Source: JAGPUQ01 sp041594335
GTDB lineage: Bacteria > Pseudomonadota > Gammaproteobacteria > Pseudomonadales > Porticoccaceae
NCBI GenBank assembly: GCA_041594335.1
Contig: JBFHML010000029.1
Coordinates: 1-29,835, forward strand
DNA: 29,835 nucleotides
Direction of reading: 5' to 3'
The translations under genes and the position numbers were made by a program. Below, piece after piece: positions 1 to 7,547 of the stretch (positions within the stretch are counted from its first letter, which is position 1; the number at the start of each line of letters is the position of its first letter). The notes under the pieces are model-generated. The model was not told where the DNA came from. It was given only the letters and a program-made list of their open reading frames with translations, and searched no databases.

Positions 1-1128
1 AGCCTGGCCCGCTGCGATATCCATGTTATGCAGCCGGGAGATCATTGGCGGGAAACCCCTATCGGCCCCGTTAGAAGGTAACGCTAGACCTTGTTCACTC
101 AACGGCTTTTTGATCTCGTTATCACTGTCATCTTCCTGCTGAGAAACTTGGAACAACATATTGATCGAATAGACGCCACTGCACGACCAATCGTCACCGT
201 CAGTAAACGGGCTAATATACTTCGTACCGTTGGGAGCCGCGGGGGTTTCGATGCTGGCATCCCAACGCAGTTTCCTGGATATCCGCGGACTACCCGATGT
301 GGACGCCCGGTTAATGCAGCGCTCAAAAAGCAACGGGTTGGTCGAGGATAACGCGTTCAATTGATCTTCAGTCATCAACGACAGTGCGGCAACATCTGCT
401 GCCGTGCAGTTCGCCATGGGCTTTTTATTGGGGCTGGGGAACAATTCGTTGTCGAGATTGCGGCCAACGTCTCCGCTCTTAAAGTCCGCATAACCTTTGT
501 GCGCATTTAGAATCGACAATCCGGCCAGATAGCGATACAACTCGAAGAACAATTCACGTCCCTGGTACTTGTGCTCCGGGCTGCCTGGAGCGTCCGCATA
601 GGTCGGAATCGCTTTGAAAATTTCCAACAATTCTTGCTTTGCGCCATTGGCATCATCGGGCTCAAACAGCTCAAACCCGCGTAACACGTAGCCGCCATTG
701 CTACCACCACCGCAACTGGCGCCCGATAAACAGTCATCGTGGTTCATCATCAGGCCGATTTTCATTCCATCAAAGGCACCCCCGTCAAACACTAGCCTGA
801 AGACTGCTCTGAACGTCTGAAAAAGGTTGACTTTTTGGGATGTCAGGTACAGGCCACCAATCTGCGGCCCCAGATCGAGAGCGTCATAAATTTCCTGCCC
901 CATCTTGTCTCTACAGCTTGCGTTGTTCGCGTTGTTGCAATAAGTGCTACCGAGGTTCGGCCGCCAATCCAGCGTCAGCATTACCAAAGGGGGAGGAGCA
1001 TTGGGCGGCGCCGGATTGAAGTAAATCTCGACGTCGTCGGCGCGCGCCAAGTCCTGGGGCACGGCTAACAGTGCGCCCAGCAATAGTCCGAGCAGAGGGC
1101 GCAGTTTCAATGTCTGCAGATGCTTCAT
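1..1128 (-). CDS. pilY1: PilY1-like type IV pilus tip protein, N-terminal part (gene continues past window start)
   Basis: The frame is open for 376 codons from ATG at 1128 to the window edge, so the C-terminal part, including any beta-propeller domain, is not visible. GGAGG lies 7 bases before the start. Residues 1-30 form a signal peptide ending in Ala-Arg-Ala, so the protein is exported. The following region (about 45-200) resembles a divergent von Willebrand A fold: a VMLTLDW strand at 49-55 and a KIGLMMNHD strand at 123-131. The expected DxSxS metal site is not there. Cysteines are frequent (64, 72, 133, 139, 241, 271, 316), which fits a disulfide-bonded extracellular protein. PilY1 proteins cap or prime type IV pili with the minor pilins and act in adhesion and retraction control. 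The identification rests mainly on its place directly after pilX; similarity in the visible part is moderate. Confidence 0.82.
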   Translation of the reverse strand, partial: MKHLQTLKLRPLLGLLLGALLAVPQDLARADDVEIYFNPAPPNAPPPLVMLTLDWRPNLGSTYCNNANNASCRDKMGQEIYDALDLGPQIGGLYLTSQKVNLFQTFRAVFRLVFDGGAFDGMKIGLMMNHDDCLSGASCGGGSNGGYVLRGFELFEPDDANGAKQELLEIFKAIPTYADAPGSPEHKYQGRELFFELYRYLAGLSILNAHKGYADFKSGDVGRNLDNELFPSPNKKPMANCTAADVAALSLMTEDQLNALSSTNPLLFERCINRASTSGSPRISRKLRWDASIETPAAPNGTKYISPFTDGDDWSCSGVYSINMLFQVSQQEDDSDNEIKKPLSEQGLALPSNGADRGFPPMISRLHNMDIAAGQA

Positions 1129-1173
1129 CACTCAGCCTCCGGCTGCCTGATCCTTAATAGATTCGTTTCGCAA

Positions 1174-1881
1174 TCAACTCGACCGTAGATGTGCATATTT
1201 GTCGAGGTTGCCCTGCGGTGGATTGGAGTAGCAGTCACTACTCACTGGATTGACCAGCACCGCCCCCCGATTGACCTGGCTCGCACCCTGGCGCACCGCG
1301 GTGTTATCAAAAGTAGCTTCGACGTCGAAAAAAAACGCCCAGGTACCGTGGGCAATGCCGGTAATAAAGGACGGCACACAGCCCGGCTGGCCATCATTCA
1401 GCGGCTTGGCGCGCGCCGTGACAGTAGCGCCCTCGACCTGCGGCAGGAGATCTGGATCGCCGCTATCGGGATTCAAGCGCGGATCCCAGGCCAAGTCGAA
1501 GCGGTCACACTTTCCATCCGGATTCGGGTGGCCATTACTGCACACCCACTCTTCGGTATCCAGATTGTTCTCCCAGCGCGACAGCGCTGCGTCCGTAATG
1601 CCCTCAGCGAGCTCGAAGGCACCCAAGCGCGCCTGAGCATTCCCCGCCATCAACACTTCCAGCTGACCGGAACGCATGAGACTGATGGCGACGATGCTGA
1701 GGAGCAACAAAAAGATCAGCGATACCGCTAGCACCGCGCCTCGTTGTCGTGCAATCCCGGCCCTACGGCGGCAGGACCCGGCCCGTGCTGTACCCGCTGG
1801 CGGCAAGCCCCCAGGAAACCACGCGTTAGCCGCCGCGGAGAGGCTTTTCCGGGTGTCAGCTGAGATGCATTGCGAATTCAC
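1174..1881 (-). CDS. pilX: PilX-family type IV pilus minor pilin/assembly protein
   Basis: This 235-residue protein has one hydrophobic segment at about 49-69, directly after RQRG, followed by a MAGNAQARLGAFELAEG stretch. That combination is the hallmark of the PilX N-terminal family (compare the MAGN...AFQAAE pattern of known PilX). Unlike classical pilins it has no Glu at position 5 of the presumed mature chain. PilX joins PilV, PilW, FimT/FimU and PilY1 in the priming complex at the pilus tip. The GTG start has GGGGA about 7 bases upstream and lies 21 bases after the pilW stop. It gives an unusually long, Arg/Ala/Pro-rich leader of 48 residues. An in-frame TTG at 1806 would give a leader of more normal length, so the true start is uncertain. 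Confidence 0.85.
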   Translation of the reverse strand: MNSQCISADTRKSLSAAANAWFPGGLPPAGTARAGSCRRRAGIARQRGAVLAVSLIFLLLLSIVAISLMRSGQLEVLMAGNAQARLGAFELAEGITDAALSRWENNLDTEEWVCSNGHPNPDGKCDRFDLAWDPRLNPDSGDPDLLPQVEGATVTARAKPLNDGQPGCVPSFITGIAHGTWAFFFDVEATFDNTAVRQGASQVNRGAVLVNPVSSDCYSNPPQGNLDKYAHLRSS

Positions 1882-1902
1882 GATGGCGTCCCCTGTTCGC
1901 GA

Positions 1903-2880
1903 CTATTTGTAGGTCGCAAAGACTTGATTATTGCGCAGCACGGTTGTGCTGAAGACCCGCCGATAGAATTGGTCGTCCGTGTTGACCGTCTGACTGCCCA
2001 GATTCCAGGCGCGCGCCTGGGCCGCTGTAGTGCGCACCGGCTCCAAACTGCGCACCAACAAATGGATCCGCAACGCCAGCACGGTGTCGGCGTCGACCGC
2101 ACCCGGCGCATCGGCGACACGATCAGAGACATATTCGTCCGGAATGGCGTCACCGTCGGTGTCGACCCCCAATTCCAGCTGCAGGTTCTCGACCCCATTC
2201 ACCAAACAGGTTTGCGCGGTGCTCTGGACACTACGTACACAGAGGCTGGGCACACCGCTCTCCGTGCCGATGTAATAGATCCTTCCATAATATGCCCACA
2301 GGTCTGCGGTGGACCCCGGTGCGGTCAGATTGCCGGTATTGATGTCACTGTCCAGCTCGACCGCGGAATCTCCGAGCCCTGCAGTACTGTTGCGTAGATA
2401 ATAGTTGCCGCTGGTCAGCGCGCTGAATCCAGGCTGCCACTCCCCATCCTGGATCAATGGAGCATCGGATGCGCGGCGAACCGCTACGATATCGGTTCCA
2501 GCACCGTCGATCGCCGCCGCAAAGCAATCATTGAAAGCCGCGGTTTCTCCCCCATCGGCATCGTCATAAACCTCGATGACTTCGTCGGGGTTGAGCAGCC
2601 AGCTTTGGCAGTCGCTGATCGGCGGCGACGCGATGGCATCGAGCTCGGTCACGCCTCCCAAAAAGCCGGCCATAGCGATCTCCCGGGAGAGCAAACGCAG
2701 CGCGTAGCGGCCGTTTTCCTGTACCCGGGCGATGGCTTCGTCCTGCACGAAACCGCGCTTGCTCTCCAGGTACACGGCAATGATGCCACTCATCAGCAGC
2801 AGGCCGAGGAGCAATGCCACCATCAGCTCGATCAACGAGAAGCCGGCTTGGGGGCGGGTCGAGAGCGGGCGAGCTGCCAT
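1903..2880 (-). CDS. pilW: PilW-family type IV pilus minor pilin
   Basis: This 325-residue protein has a class III prepilin leader: cleavage is expected after Gly13 (QAG|FSLIEL), with Glu at position 5 of the mature protein (residue 18) and a hydrophobic helix to about residue 40. The segment RVQENGRYALRLLSREIAMAGFLG just after the helix is typical of PilW. The C-terminal region is a globular pilin head. PilW takes part in the minor pilin complex that initiates pilus assembly and displays PilY1. GAGGA lies 6 bases before the ATG, and the start is 9 bases after the pilV stop, so it sits in the same operon as fimT, pilV, pilX and pilY1. Confidence 0.92.
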   Translation of the reverse strand: MAARPLSTRPQAGFSLIELMVALLLGLLLMSGIIAVYLESKRGFVQDEAIARVQENGRYALRLLSREIAMAGFLGGVTELDAIASPPISDCQSWLLNPDEVIEVYDDADGGETAAFNDCFAAAIDGAGTDIVAVRRASDAPLIQDGEWQPGFSALTSGNYYLRNSTAGLGDSAVELDSDINTGNLTAPGSTADLWAYYGRIYYIGTESGVPSLCVRSVQSTAQTCLVNGVENLQLELGVDTDGDAIPDEYVSDRVADAPGAVDADTVLALRIHLLVRSLEPVRTTAAQARAWNLGSQTVNTDDQFYRRVFSTTVLRNNQVFATYK

Positions 2881-2889
2881 GCCGTATCC

Positions 2890-3537
2890 TCAGCGATTGG
2901 CCATGAAGGTGGAGATGACCACCGCCTGGCGGCGGGTGTCGTCGGTACCGTACTTGCCAGCCCCGCATTCGAGGGCATCGGGCATACGCGCGATCAACGG
3001 ATCCTGATCTAGATCCACCCGGCTCTCCCAGGCCACCATGACGGTCACCAGGCTACCGTCTGCGGCACTAGTATCGATATCGATGCACCCAGTGGGATTG
3101 ACCAAGCCGTTGCTGGTAACCGCGTCATCCAACTGCGCTTCCCAGTTACTGAGGTCAAAAGCCGCCAACTGCACCGGCGTGCAACCAGCACCGGCCGCCG
3201 CGCAATCGGTCGGCGGATCGCCCACTTGGCCGCCACCGACGCCGTCGCCCGTATAAGCGCCGCCACCCGTGTCATAGTTGTCGTCGAGAAAGGTCGCCGA
3301 ACCGACATTGGGGTTGGCGCGCATCCGATTCATCACATCCTGCGCGAGGCTGACCGCGGCGCTGCGCTGGAGCGCCTCGTAGGTGGTGCGCTTGCCATTG
3401 ATCTGCAGCCCCATGAGCCCAAGGATGCCAACCGCGAGCACCAGCACCGAAATCAACACCTCGATCAGGGTGGCACCCCGGTTGGCCTTGCCAACAGAAC
3501 CCAGACAGCCGCGTCCGGAACGTGGCGCGTCATTCAT
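2890..3537 (-). CDS. pilV: PilV-family type IV pilus minor pilin
   Basis: This 215-residue prepilin is predicted to be cleaved by PilD after Gly21 (ANRG|ATLIEVL), with Glu at mature position 5 (residue 26). The helix VLISVLVLAVGILGLMGLQ, followed by an AVSLAQDVMNRMRANP stretch, is the PilV signature. A Gly-rich, Cys-containing loop occupies about 90-120. The start codon overlaps the fimT stop (ATGA), and an AAGGGAG ribosome binding site lies inside the end of fimT, which suggests translational coupling. The role is minor pilin of the tip priming complex with PilW, PilX and PilY1. Confidence 0.92.
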   Translation of the reverse strand: MNDAPRSGRGCLGSVGKANRGATLIEVLISVLVLAVGILGLMGLQINGKRTTYEALQRSAAVSLAQDVMNRMRANPNVGSATFLDDNYDTGGGAYTGDGVGGGQVGDPPTDCAAAGAGCTPVQLAAFDLSNWEAQLDDAVTSNGLVNPTGCIDIDTSAADGSLVTVMVAWESRVDLDQDPLIARMPDALECGAGKYGTDDTRRQAVVISTFMANR

Positions 3538-4079
3538 GGGCAGGCTCCCTTGGCGACTCGGGGGCGACCGGTCACGTCAATCTGAATACAGCGTCCGTGG
3601 ATCGTGTCCCCACCCGGGGGCAACAACTCAAAGGCATCCGCTGCCCCGGCGATAGACCCATCGGGTCGATAGGTGAGCAGCGATGCCGTGGCACTCAGAC
3701 CAAACCTGCCATCCAGGCCGGCTTGAACTTGAAGAATTTCGTCTGCGTCCACGTCGGTATCACTGTCTAGGTCCACCCAGACCAGCCAGCCCTTAGCCCA
3801 CTCACTGGCATCGGCATCGCAGTCGTTACCGGCCGCCGACTGACACAGGCTCACCGGCGCATTGCGTTTGACCGCCTCGCTACGTGCGAACATCAACGAT
3901 CCGACCACCGCATTGGCCTGGGTCGCCGCACGGTTGTCCGTCAGCAACCCACGAAAGGAGGGAGCGACCAAGGCGATGAGAATCGCCAGCAGGGTGAGCG
4001 TCACCATCATCTCGATGAGGGTGAAGCCCTGCTCCCGGGGCGGTATTTTTGGCCTTAGCAGCCGCGCATCATGTTCCAT
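3534..4079 (-). CDS. fimT: FimT/FimU (GspH-type) type IV pilus minor pilin
   Basis: This 181-residue protein has a prepilin peptidase site after Gly18 (REQG|FTLIEMMV), Glu at mature position 5 (residue 23) and a hydrophobic helix to about residue 42. A LLTDNRAATQANAVVGSLMFARSEAVKRN stretch follows, which is characteristic of GspH/FimT proteins. The C-terminal half carries a Cys pair (in the SLCQSAAGNDC segment) and the usual RC..I....G.P motif near the end. It is the first gene of the minor pilin operon and is followed by pilV with a 4-base overlap. FimT and FimU cannot be separated with certainty here; some FimT proteins bind DNA during natural transformation, but nothing visible decides that. 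The Shine-Dalgarno before its ATG is weak. Confidence 0.88.
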   Translation of the reverse strand: MEHDARLLRPKIPPREQGFTLIEMMVTLTLLAILIALVAPSFRGLLTDNRAATQANAVVGSLMFARSEAVKRNAPVSLCQSAAGNDCDADASEWAKGWLVWVDLDSDTDVDADEILQVQAGLDGRFGLSATASLLTYRPDGSIAGAADAFELLPPGGDTIHGRCIQIDVTGRPRVAKGACP

Positions 4080-4133
4080 AGCGCTCTTGGTAACAGAGGA
4101 AAATCACTTTTTCCGCGCCAGCCGACCAGCGGC

Positions 4134-4162
4134 GGAATAGCCCGACCGGAAACCCTTGACAA
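4134..4162 (-). promoter_or_regulatory. Candidate sigma-70 promoter for the minor pilin operon
   Basis: On the minus strand TTGTCA (4162-4157, five of six to consensus) is followed after exactly 17 bases by TATTCC (4139-4134, three of six). The predicted start would lie about 50 bases upstream of the fimT ATG in the 170-base gap between hopJ and fimT. I looked for a sigma-54 -24/-12 pair, as used for some pilin genes, and did not find a good one. The -10 element is weak, so this is tentative. Confidence 0.3.
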
Positions 4163-4249
4163 AGACAGACGGCATCATCCGACAGACCGGCGACCGCAAA
4201 CCGGGCCGGGCCCAAAGCGCCACCCCGTGACAGTAGGGACTGTTTGCCG

Positions 4250-4603
4250 TTATTTTTTGCACAGTGGCCGGCCTTGAAACCGCACCCCCTCCCAACCGTG
4301 GCGTGCAAAAGCCCGGATATTGGCATGGTCGCTACCCTCCGGATCGCGTCGCACCTTTTGATAGTGCTCAGCGAACAACGCGAGCGTCTCCGCAACATCC
4401 AAGCCTTGCTCCTGTGCAAAAGCGAGCACGCGACAGGAGCCTTCGTTGACCCCGGCGGCGTTGACCACACAATCCGCTCCCAAACCATTACTGAACGCGG
4501 TGGGCTGATAATCGTAGTGCGCGTCTATTACCGACAACACGTCGGCAAAGGCCAGTCCTTCTGGCGCGGTGCGCAATCGTTGAATCAGTACTTCCAGGGT
4601 CAT
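4250..4603 (-). CDS. HopJ-family small protein
   Basis: This is a 117-residue protein starting at an ATG with GAGAGG 6 bases upstream. Longer readings to 4678 lack such a site. The sequence matches the HopJ family: an N-terminal FADVLSVIDAHYDYQPTAF block, then a Gly-containing NAAGVNEGSC block, LAFAQEQGL, and a C-terminal PEGSDHANIRAFARHGWEGV block. The family is named after a Pseudomonas syringae type III secreted protein but is common in bacteria without such a system, and no secretion gene is visible here. Its biochemical role is unknown; cytoplasmic by absence of a signal peptide. It lies 85 bases after pgeF. A weak TTGTCG-17-TAGGGT pair in that gap could give it its own promoter. Confidence 0.85.
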   Translation of the reverse strand: MTLEVLIQRLRTAPEGLAFADVLSVIDAHYDYQPTAFSNGLGADCVVNAAGVNEGSCRVLAFAQEQGLDVAETLALFAEHYQKVRRDPEGSDHANIRAFARHGWEGVRFQGRPLCKK

Positions 4604-4688
4604 AGCAGGCCTCTCGACACCAGCGTGGGGCAACACCCACCGGGCGGTCACCCTATCTTGCGAACGCGCTTCCGACAATCGAGAAGGC

Positions 4689-5438
4689 TCATTCGAGCCA
4701 GATCAGCGCAGCCAGTCGGCCGGTGATGCCATCCCGGCGATAGGAATAGAACCGCCCAGCATCCTCATAGGTACAACAATCACCGCCGTAGATGGCATCT
4801 GGGGGAAGGCCACAATGCTGCAACTGCGTTCGCGCAATCGCCGCGAGATCGGCGTACCAATGACTCGGCCGCCCAGCCGGGCGAAATCCCGGGGGAACCC
4901 TCCGCCCAGCGGCGAAGGCCGCGCGAACCTCGTCGCCGACCTCGTAACAGGATCCACAGATCGCGGGCCCTAGCCAGGCGAGCAACCGGTCGGGAGCCGC
5001 TCCCAATGCGGCCACTGCGCGCGGCACGATCCCGGCAGCCAAGCCACGCCAACCACCATGCACCGCCGCCACACGGGCACCGTCTCGATCACATAACAGA
5101 ATGGGCAGGCAATCGGCGCTCTGTACGACACACACGCTACCGGGTTCGCGGCTCCAAGCGGCATCGGCCGCCGGCTCTCCGTCTTCTTCACCCGCGACAC
5201 ATACCCGGACCCCATGGATCTGGTGCAGCCAATAGGGCTCCCCGGGCAACTCCAAGGCGCGGCTGAGCAGCAGCCGGTTCTCCGCTACGGCATGGGCGTC
5301 ATCCCCAGTCCTCGTGCCGAGATTGAGGCTTCCCCAGGGGCCATGACTAACACCGCCTCTACGGGTGGTGAACAACGCGTGCACCCGGTCCGGTGCCGGC
5401 CAGCACGGGCGCAGCACAGAGGTGACCAGGGAATTCAC
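4689..5438 (-). CDS. pgeF: Peptidoglycan editing factor PgeF (YfiH, multicopper-oxidase-like fold)
   Basis: This is a 249-residue protein. The GTG start at 5438 overlaps the rluD stop by four bases (GTGA), and the chain then begins NSLVTSVLRPCWPAP as homologs do; a longer reading to 5495 would lie inside rluD. Metal-site motifs of the YfiH family are present: LHQIHG (His), QSADCLPIL (Cys) and VAAVHGGWRGL (His), followed by GPAICGSCYEVG and a C-terminal CTYED...FYSYRRDG block. PgeF is a cytoplasmic enzyme described as removing wrong amino acids, such as L-Ser, from UDP-MurNAc peptide precursors; purine nucleoside phosphorylase/deaminase or laccase activity has been reported for relatives. The rluD-pgeF order is the same as in Escherichia coli, though clpB does not follow. 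Confidence 0.92.
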   Translation of the reverse strand: MNSLVTSVLRPCWPAPDRVHALFTTRRGGVSHGPWGSLNLGTRTGDDAHAVAENRLLLSRALELPGEPYWLHQIHGVRVCVAGEEDGEPAADAAWSREPGSVCVVQSADCLPILLCDRDGARVAAVHGGWRGLAAGIVPRAVAALGAAPDRLLAWLGPAICGSCYEVGDEVRAAFAAGRRVPPGFRPAGRPSHWYADLAAIARTQLQHCGLPPDAIYGGDCCTYEDAGRFYSYRRDGITGRLAALIWLE

Positions 5439-6385
5439 CGGACGCTCAACGCCTCGAGCAATGCGGCGAAATCCTCCGGCAACGGCGACTCCCAAGCGAC
5501 CTCACGGCCCTCCGTCGGGTGATGCAGGGATAACTGCGCAGCATGCAGGGCTTGCCGTCGAAACCCACGCAACGCCCGCTCAGCGTCGACGCTGGTGCCC
5601 GCCGGGACCCGCAACCGCCCACCGTACACGGGATCTCCCACCAACGGATGCCCCAAATGCGCCATGTGCACGCGAATCTGATGCGTGCGCCCGGTCTCCA
5701 ACCTCACCCGCAACAACGTGTGCGCCGCATATCGGCAGCCGACTCGGTAGTGGGTGACCGCAGCCCGCCCGCGCGCCACCACAGCCATGCGCGTGCGCAC
5801 AACCGGATGTCGGCCAACCGGCGCATCTACGGTGCCACCACTGATCACCCGCCCGCGCACCAGTGCCTCGTACTCCCGCCGCACACTCCGCTCCCGAAGC
5901 TGTCGCACCAAACTCGAATGCGCCGCAAGCGTCTTGGCTACCACCATGAGACCCGTAGTGTCCTTATCGAGCCGGTGAACAATACCTCCGCGCGGCAATC
6001 CCCGTAACCCAGGCCAACGCAGTAACAAGCCGTTGAGGAGCGTGTGATCAGGATTGCCCGCCGCTGGATGGACCACCACATCGGCGGGCTTGTCGATGAC
6101 CAGCAATTCGTCATCCTCATAGACCAGCTCAAACGGGACTACCTGCCCTTCCCAATCCCCAACGGCCTCCATCTGAGCATCCAGCACCAGCACCTCACCT
6201 GCCATCACCGGATCCCGATTGCGCCGCCTAGCGCCGTCGACGAGCAGCTGGCCCGATTCGATCCACGCCTGCAGCCGGGCACGCGAAAATTCGGCGAACA
6301 GCGCCGCCGCTGCGCGGTCGAGTCGACTGCCGCCGAGATCCGCTGGGATCTGGGCGCGGCGACGCACGGTTTTCAATACGCTCAC
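5435..6385 (-). CDS. rluD: 23S rRNA pseudouridine(1911/1915/1917) synthase RluD
   Basis: This is a 316-residue RluA-family pseudouridine synthase. An S4 RNA-binding domain lies at about 18-75 (GGSRLDRAAAALFAEFSRARL). The catalytic domain carries the GIVHRLDKDTTGLM motif with the catalytic Asp at 140, then LETGRTHQIRVHMAHLGHPLVGDPVYG. RluD modifies helix 69 of 23S rRNA and is important for subunit assembly and termination. Divergence from bamD is the usual gammaproteobacterial arrangement and supports RluD over RluA or RluC. The GTG start at 6385 gives the expected N-terminus but has no evident Shine-Dalgarno. pgeF follows with a 4-base overlap. Confidence 0.94.
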   Translation of the reverse strand: MSVLKTVRRRAQIPADLGGSRLDRAAAALFAEFSRARLQAWIESGQLLVDGARRRNRDPVMAGEVLVLDAQMEAVGDWEGQVVPFELVYEDDELLVIDKPADVVVHPAAGNPDHTLLNGLLLRWPGLRGLPRGGIVHRLDKDTTGLMVVAKTLAAHSSLVRQLRERSVRREYEALVRGRVISGGTVDAPVGRHPVVRTRMAVVARGRAAVTHYRVGCRYAAHTLLRVRLETGRTHQIRVHMAHLGHPLVGDPVYGGRLRVPAGTSVDAERALRGFRRQALHAAQLSLHHPTEGREVAWESPLPEDFAALLEALSVR

Positions 6386-6394
6386 GGGTTTGTT

Positions 6395-6421
6395 TTGCCG
6401 ACTAGGGGACTGTGGTTAAAT
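6395..6421 (+). promoter_or_regulatory. Candidate bamD promoter in the rluD-bamD divergent region
   Basis: In the 72-base rluD-bamD gap, TTGCCG (6395-6400) is followed after 15 bases by TTAAAT (6416-6421), or after 16 by TAAATA. Both elements are only partial matches. The -10 region lies in a small inverted repeat (GGTTA/TAACC, 6414-6425). No sigma-E type GAACTT element was found, although bamD belongs to that regulon in Escherichia coli. Confidence 0.3.
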
Positions 6422-6457
6422 AACCGCCTTTTTTAGCAGGGCTCGCGGGAGCACTCA

Positions 6458-7462
6458 ATGCCGTGGCAACGGGCAACCCTACGACTACTGATGTTGGGCC
6501 TGACGCTGGCCGCACTCGGCGGTTGCGCCTGGATGGGCTCTGACGAGGAGAGCCGCAAAGAAACGGAAGATCGCACCAAGGACTTCACCGAAAAGGATTT
6601 CTACGACAGTATCCAGGCAGAGCTGACTGCTCGCAACTGGACCAAGGCCATTGAAAACCTCGAGGCGCTCGAAGCCCGCTTTCCCTTCGGCACCTACGCC
6701 GAACAAGCCCAGCTAGAGCTCATCTACGCCTATCATGAAAGCCTCAATTTCGAGGCGGCGATCGCCGCTGCGGACCGCTTCATCCGCCTCCACCCACGCC
6801 ACCCGAATGTCGATTACGCGTACTACACCAAGGGGATGGCGCTGCTCAATTCGGGCAGAGGCCTGTTCGATCAATATCTGCCCCGCGATGCGACCAAACG
6901 CGACCCCGGGGCCGCCCGCCAGGCGTTCAACACGTTCAGTGAGCTGCTCAGTAACTATCCCGATAGCAGCTATGCGCCGGATGCCCGCCAGCACATGGTC
7001 TACTTGCGCAACCTGCTGGCTCGCCAGGAGGTCCACGCCGCGAACTACTACTTCAAGCGCGGTGCGTATATCGCGGCGACCAATCGCGGCCGGTATGTCG
7101 TCGAGAACTACCAACAGACCCCAGCGGTCGCGGACGCCTTGGCGGTAATGGCACAGGGCTATCACATGCTGGGATTGCCGGAGCTGGCCGCTAACGCTGA
7201 ACGCACGCTGAAACTGAATTTCCCAGACCATCCGAAGCTCGATGACCAGGGGAATTTTCGCTATCAACGTGACGTGCTCGATGAGGCATCCTGGTGGCAC
7301 AAGCTGACTTTGGGCCGCTTTACACCGGAAAAGCCCCCTTACTTCGACTCCCGTCCCGGTTATCGGGAAGAAAACCCGGCGGAAGAGCAACCTTATCCGA
7401 ACACCGAGCCCGCCAAAAAGCGCTCCTGGCTGAATTGGCTGACCTTCGGGCTGCTCGGCTAG
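6458..7462 (+). CDS. bamD: Outer membrane protein assembly lipoprotein BamD (ComL)
   Basis: This is a 334-residue lipoprotein. A signal peptide ends in a lipobox (Leu-Gly-Gly-Cys, lipidated Cys23), and Asp is not at +2, so outer membrane sorting is expected. The mature chain is made of tetratricopeptide-like helical repeats (about 47-275): FYDSIQAELTARNWTKAIENLE, then RFPFGTYAEQAQLELIYAYH, ADRFIRLHPRHPNVDYAYYTKGMA and YPDSSYAPDARQHMVYLRN, all BamD signatures. It binds BamA with BamC/E and is essential for beta-barrel insertion. The chain is about 80-90 residues longer than the E. coli protein, mostly as a Pro/Glu-rich C-terminal tail (about 285-334). GGGAG lies 6 bases before the ATG. Confidence 0.95.
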   Translation: MPWQRATLRLLMLGLTLAALGGCAWMGSDEESRKETEDRTKDFTEKDFYDSIQAELTARNWTKAIENLEALEARFPFGTYAEQAQLELIYAYHESLNFEAAIAAADRFIRLHPRHPNVDYAYYTKGMALLNSGRGLFDQYLPRDATKRDPGAARQAFNTFSELLSNYPDSSYAPDARQHMVYLRNLLARQEVHAANYYFKRGAYIAATNRGRYVVENYQQTPAVADALAVMAQGYHMLGLPELAANAERTLKLNFPDHPKLDDQGNFRYQRDVLDEASWWHKLTLGRFTPEKPPYFDSRPGYREENPAEEQPYPNTEPAKKRSWLNWLTFGLLG

Positions 7463-7472
7463 GTATCGCAAA

Positions 7473-7527
7473 CATTGTCGAAGCTGGCGGCTGGCTGCAT
7501 GGCGCCGCGCGCCCGACGCCGACAATG
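7473..7527 (+). repeat. Inverted repeat in the bamD-MarR intergenic region
   Basis: CATTGTCG (7473-7480) and its exact reverse complement CGACAATG (7520-7527) flank 39 GC-rich bases that can form a smaller inner stem (GCGGC/GCCGC). The element begins 11 bases after the bamD stop and ends 20 bases before the MarR start. It could be a bamD terminator lacking a T-tract, a leader hairpin, or a pair of half-sites for the regulator. Confidence 0.5.
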
Positions 7528-7547
7528 AACCGCCGAGAGGTATCCAG

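Noticed and set aside
1189..2397. Plus-strand frames opposite pilX and pilW
   Set aside because: The minus-strand genes show prepilin leaders and family signatures. The plus frames have none.
4080..4249. Sigma-54 promoter for the pilin operon
   Set aside because: No GG-N10-GC pair with a reasonable TGGCAC/TTGC context was found at the right spacing.
4250..4603. Type III secretion effector
   Set aside because: The name of the HopJ family suggests it, but the family is widespread in bacteria without type III secretion and no secretion or chaperone gene is present.
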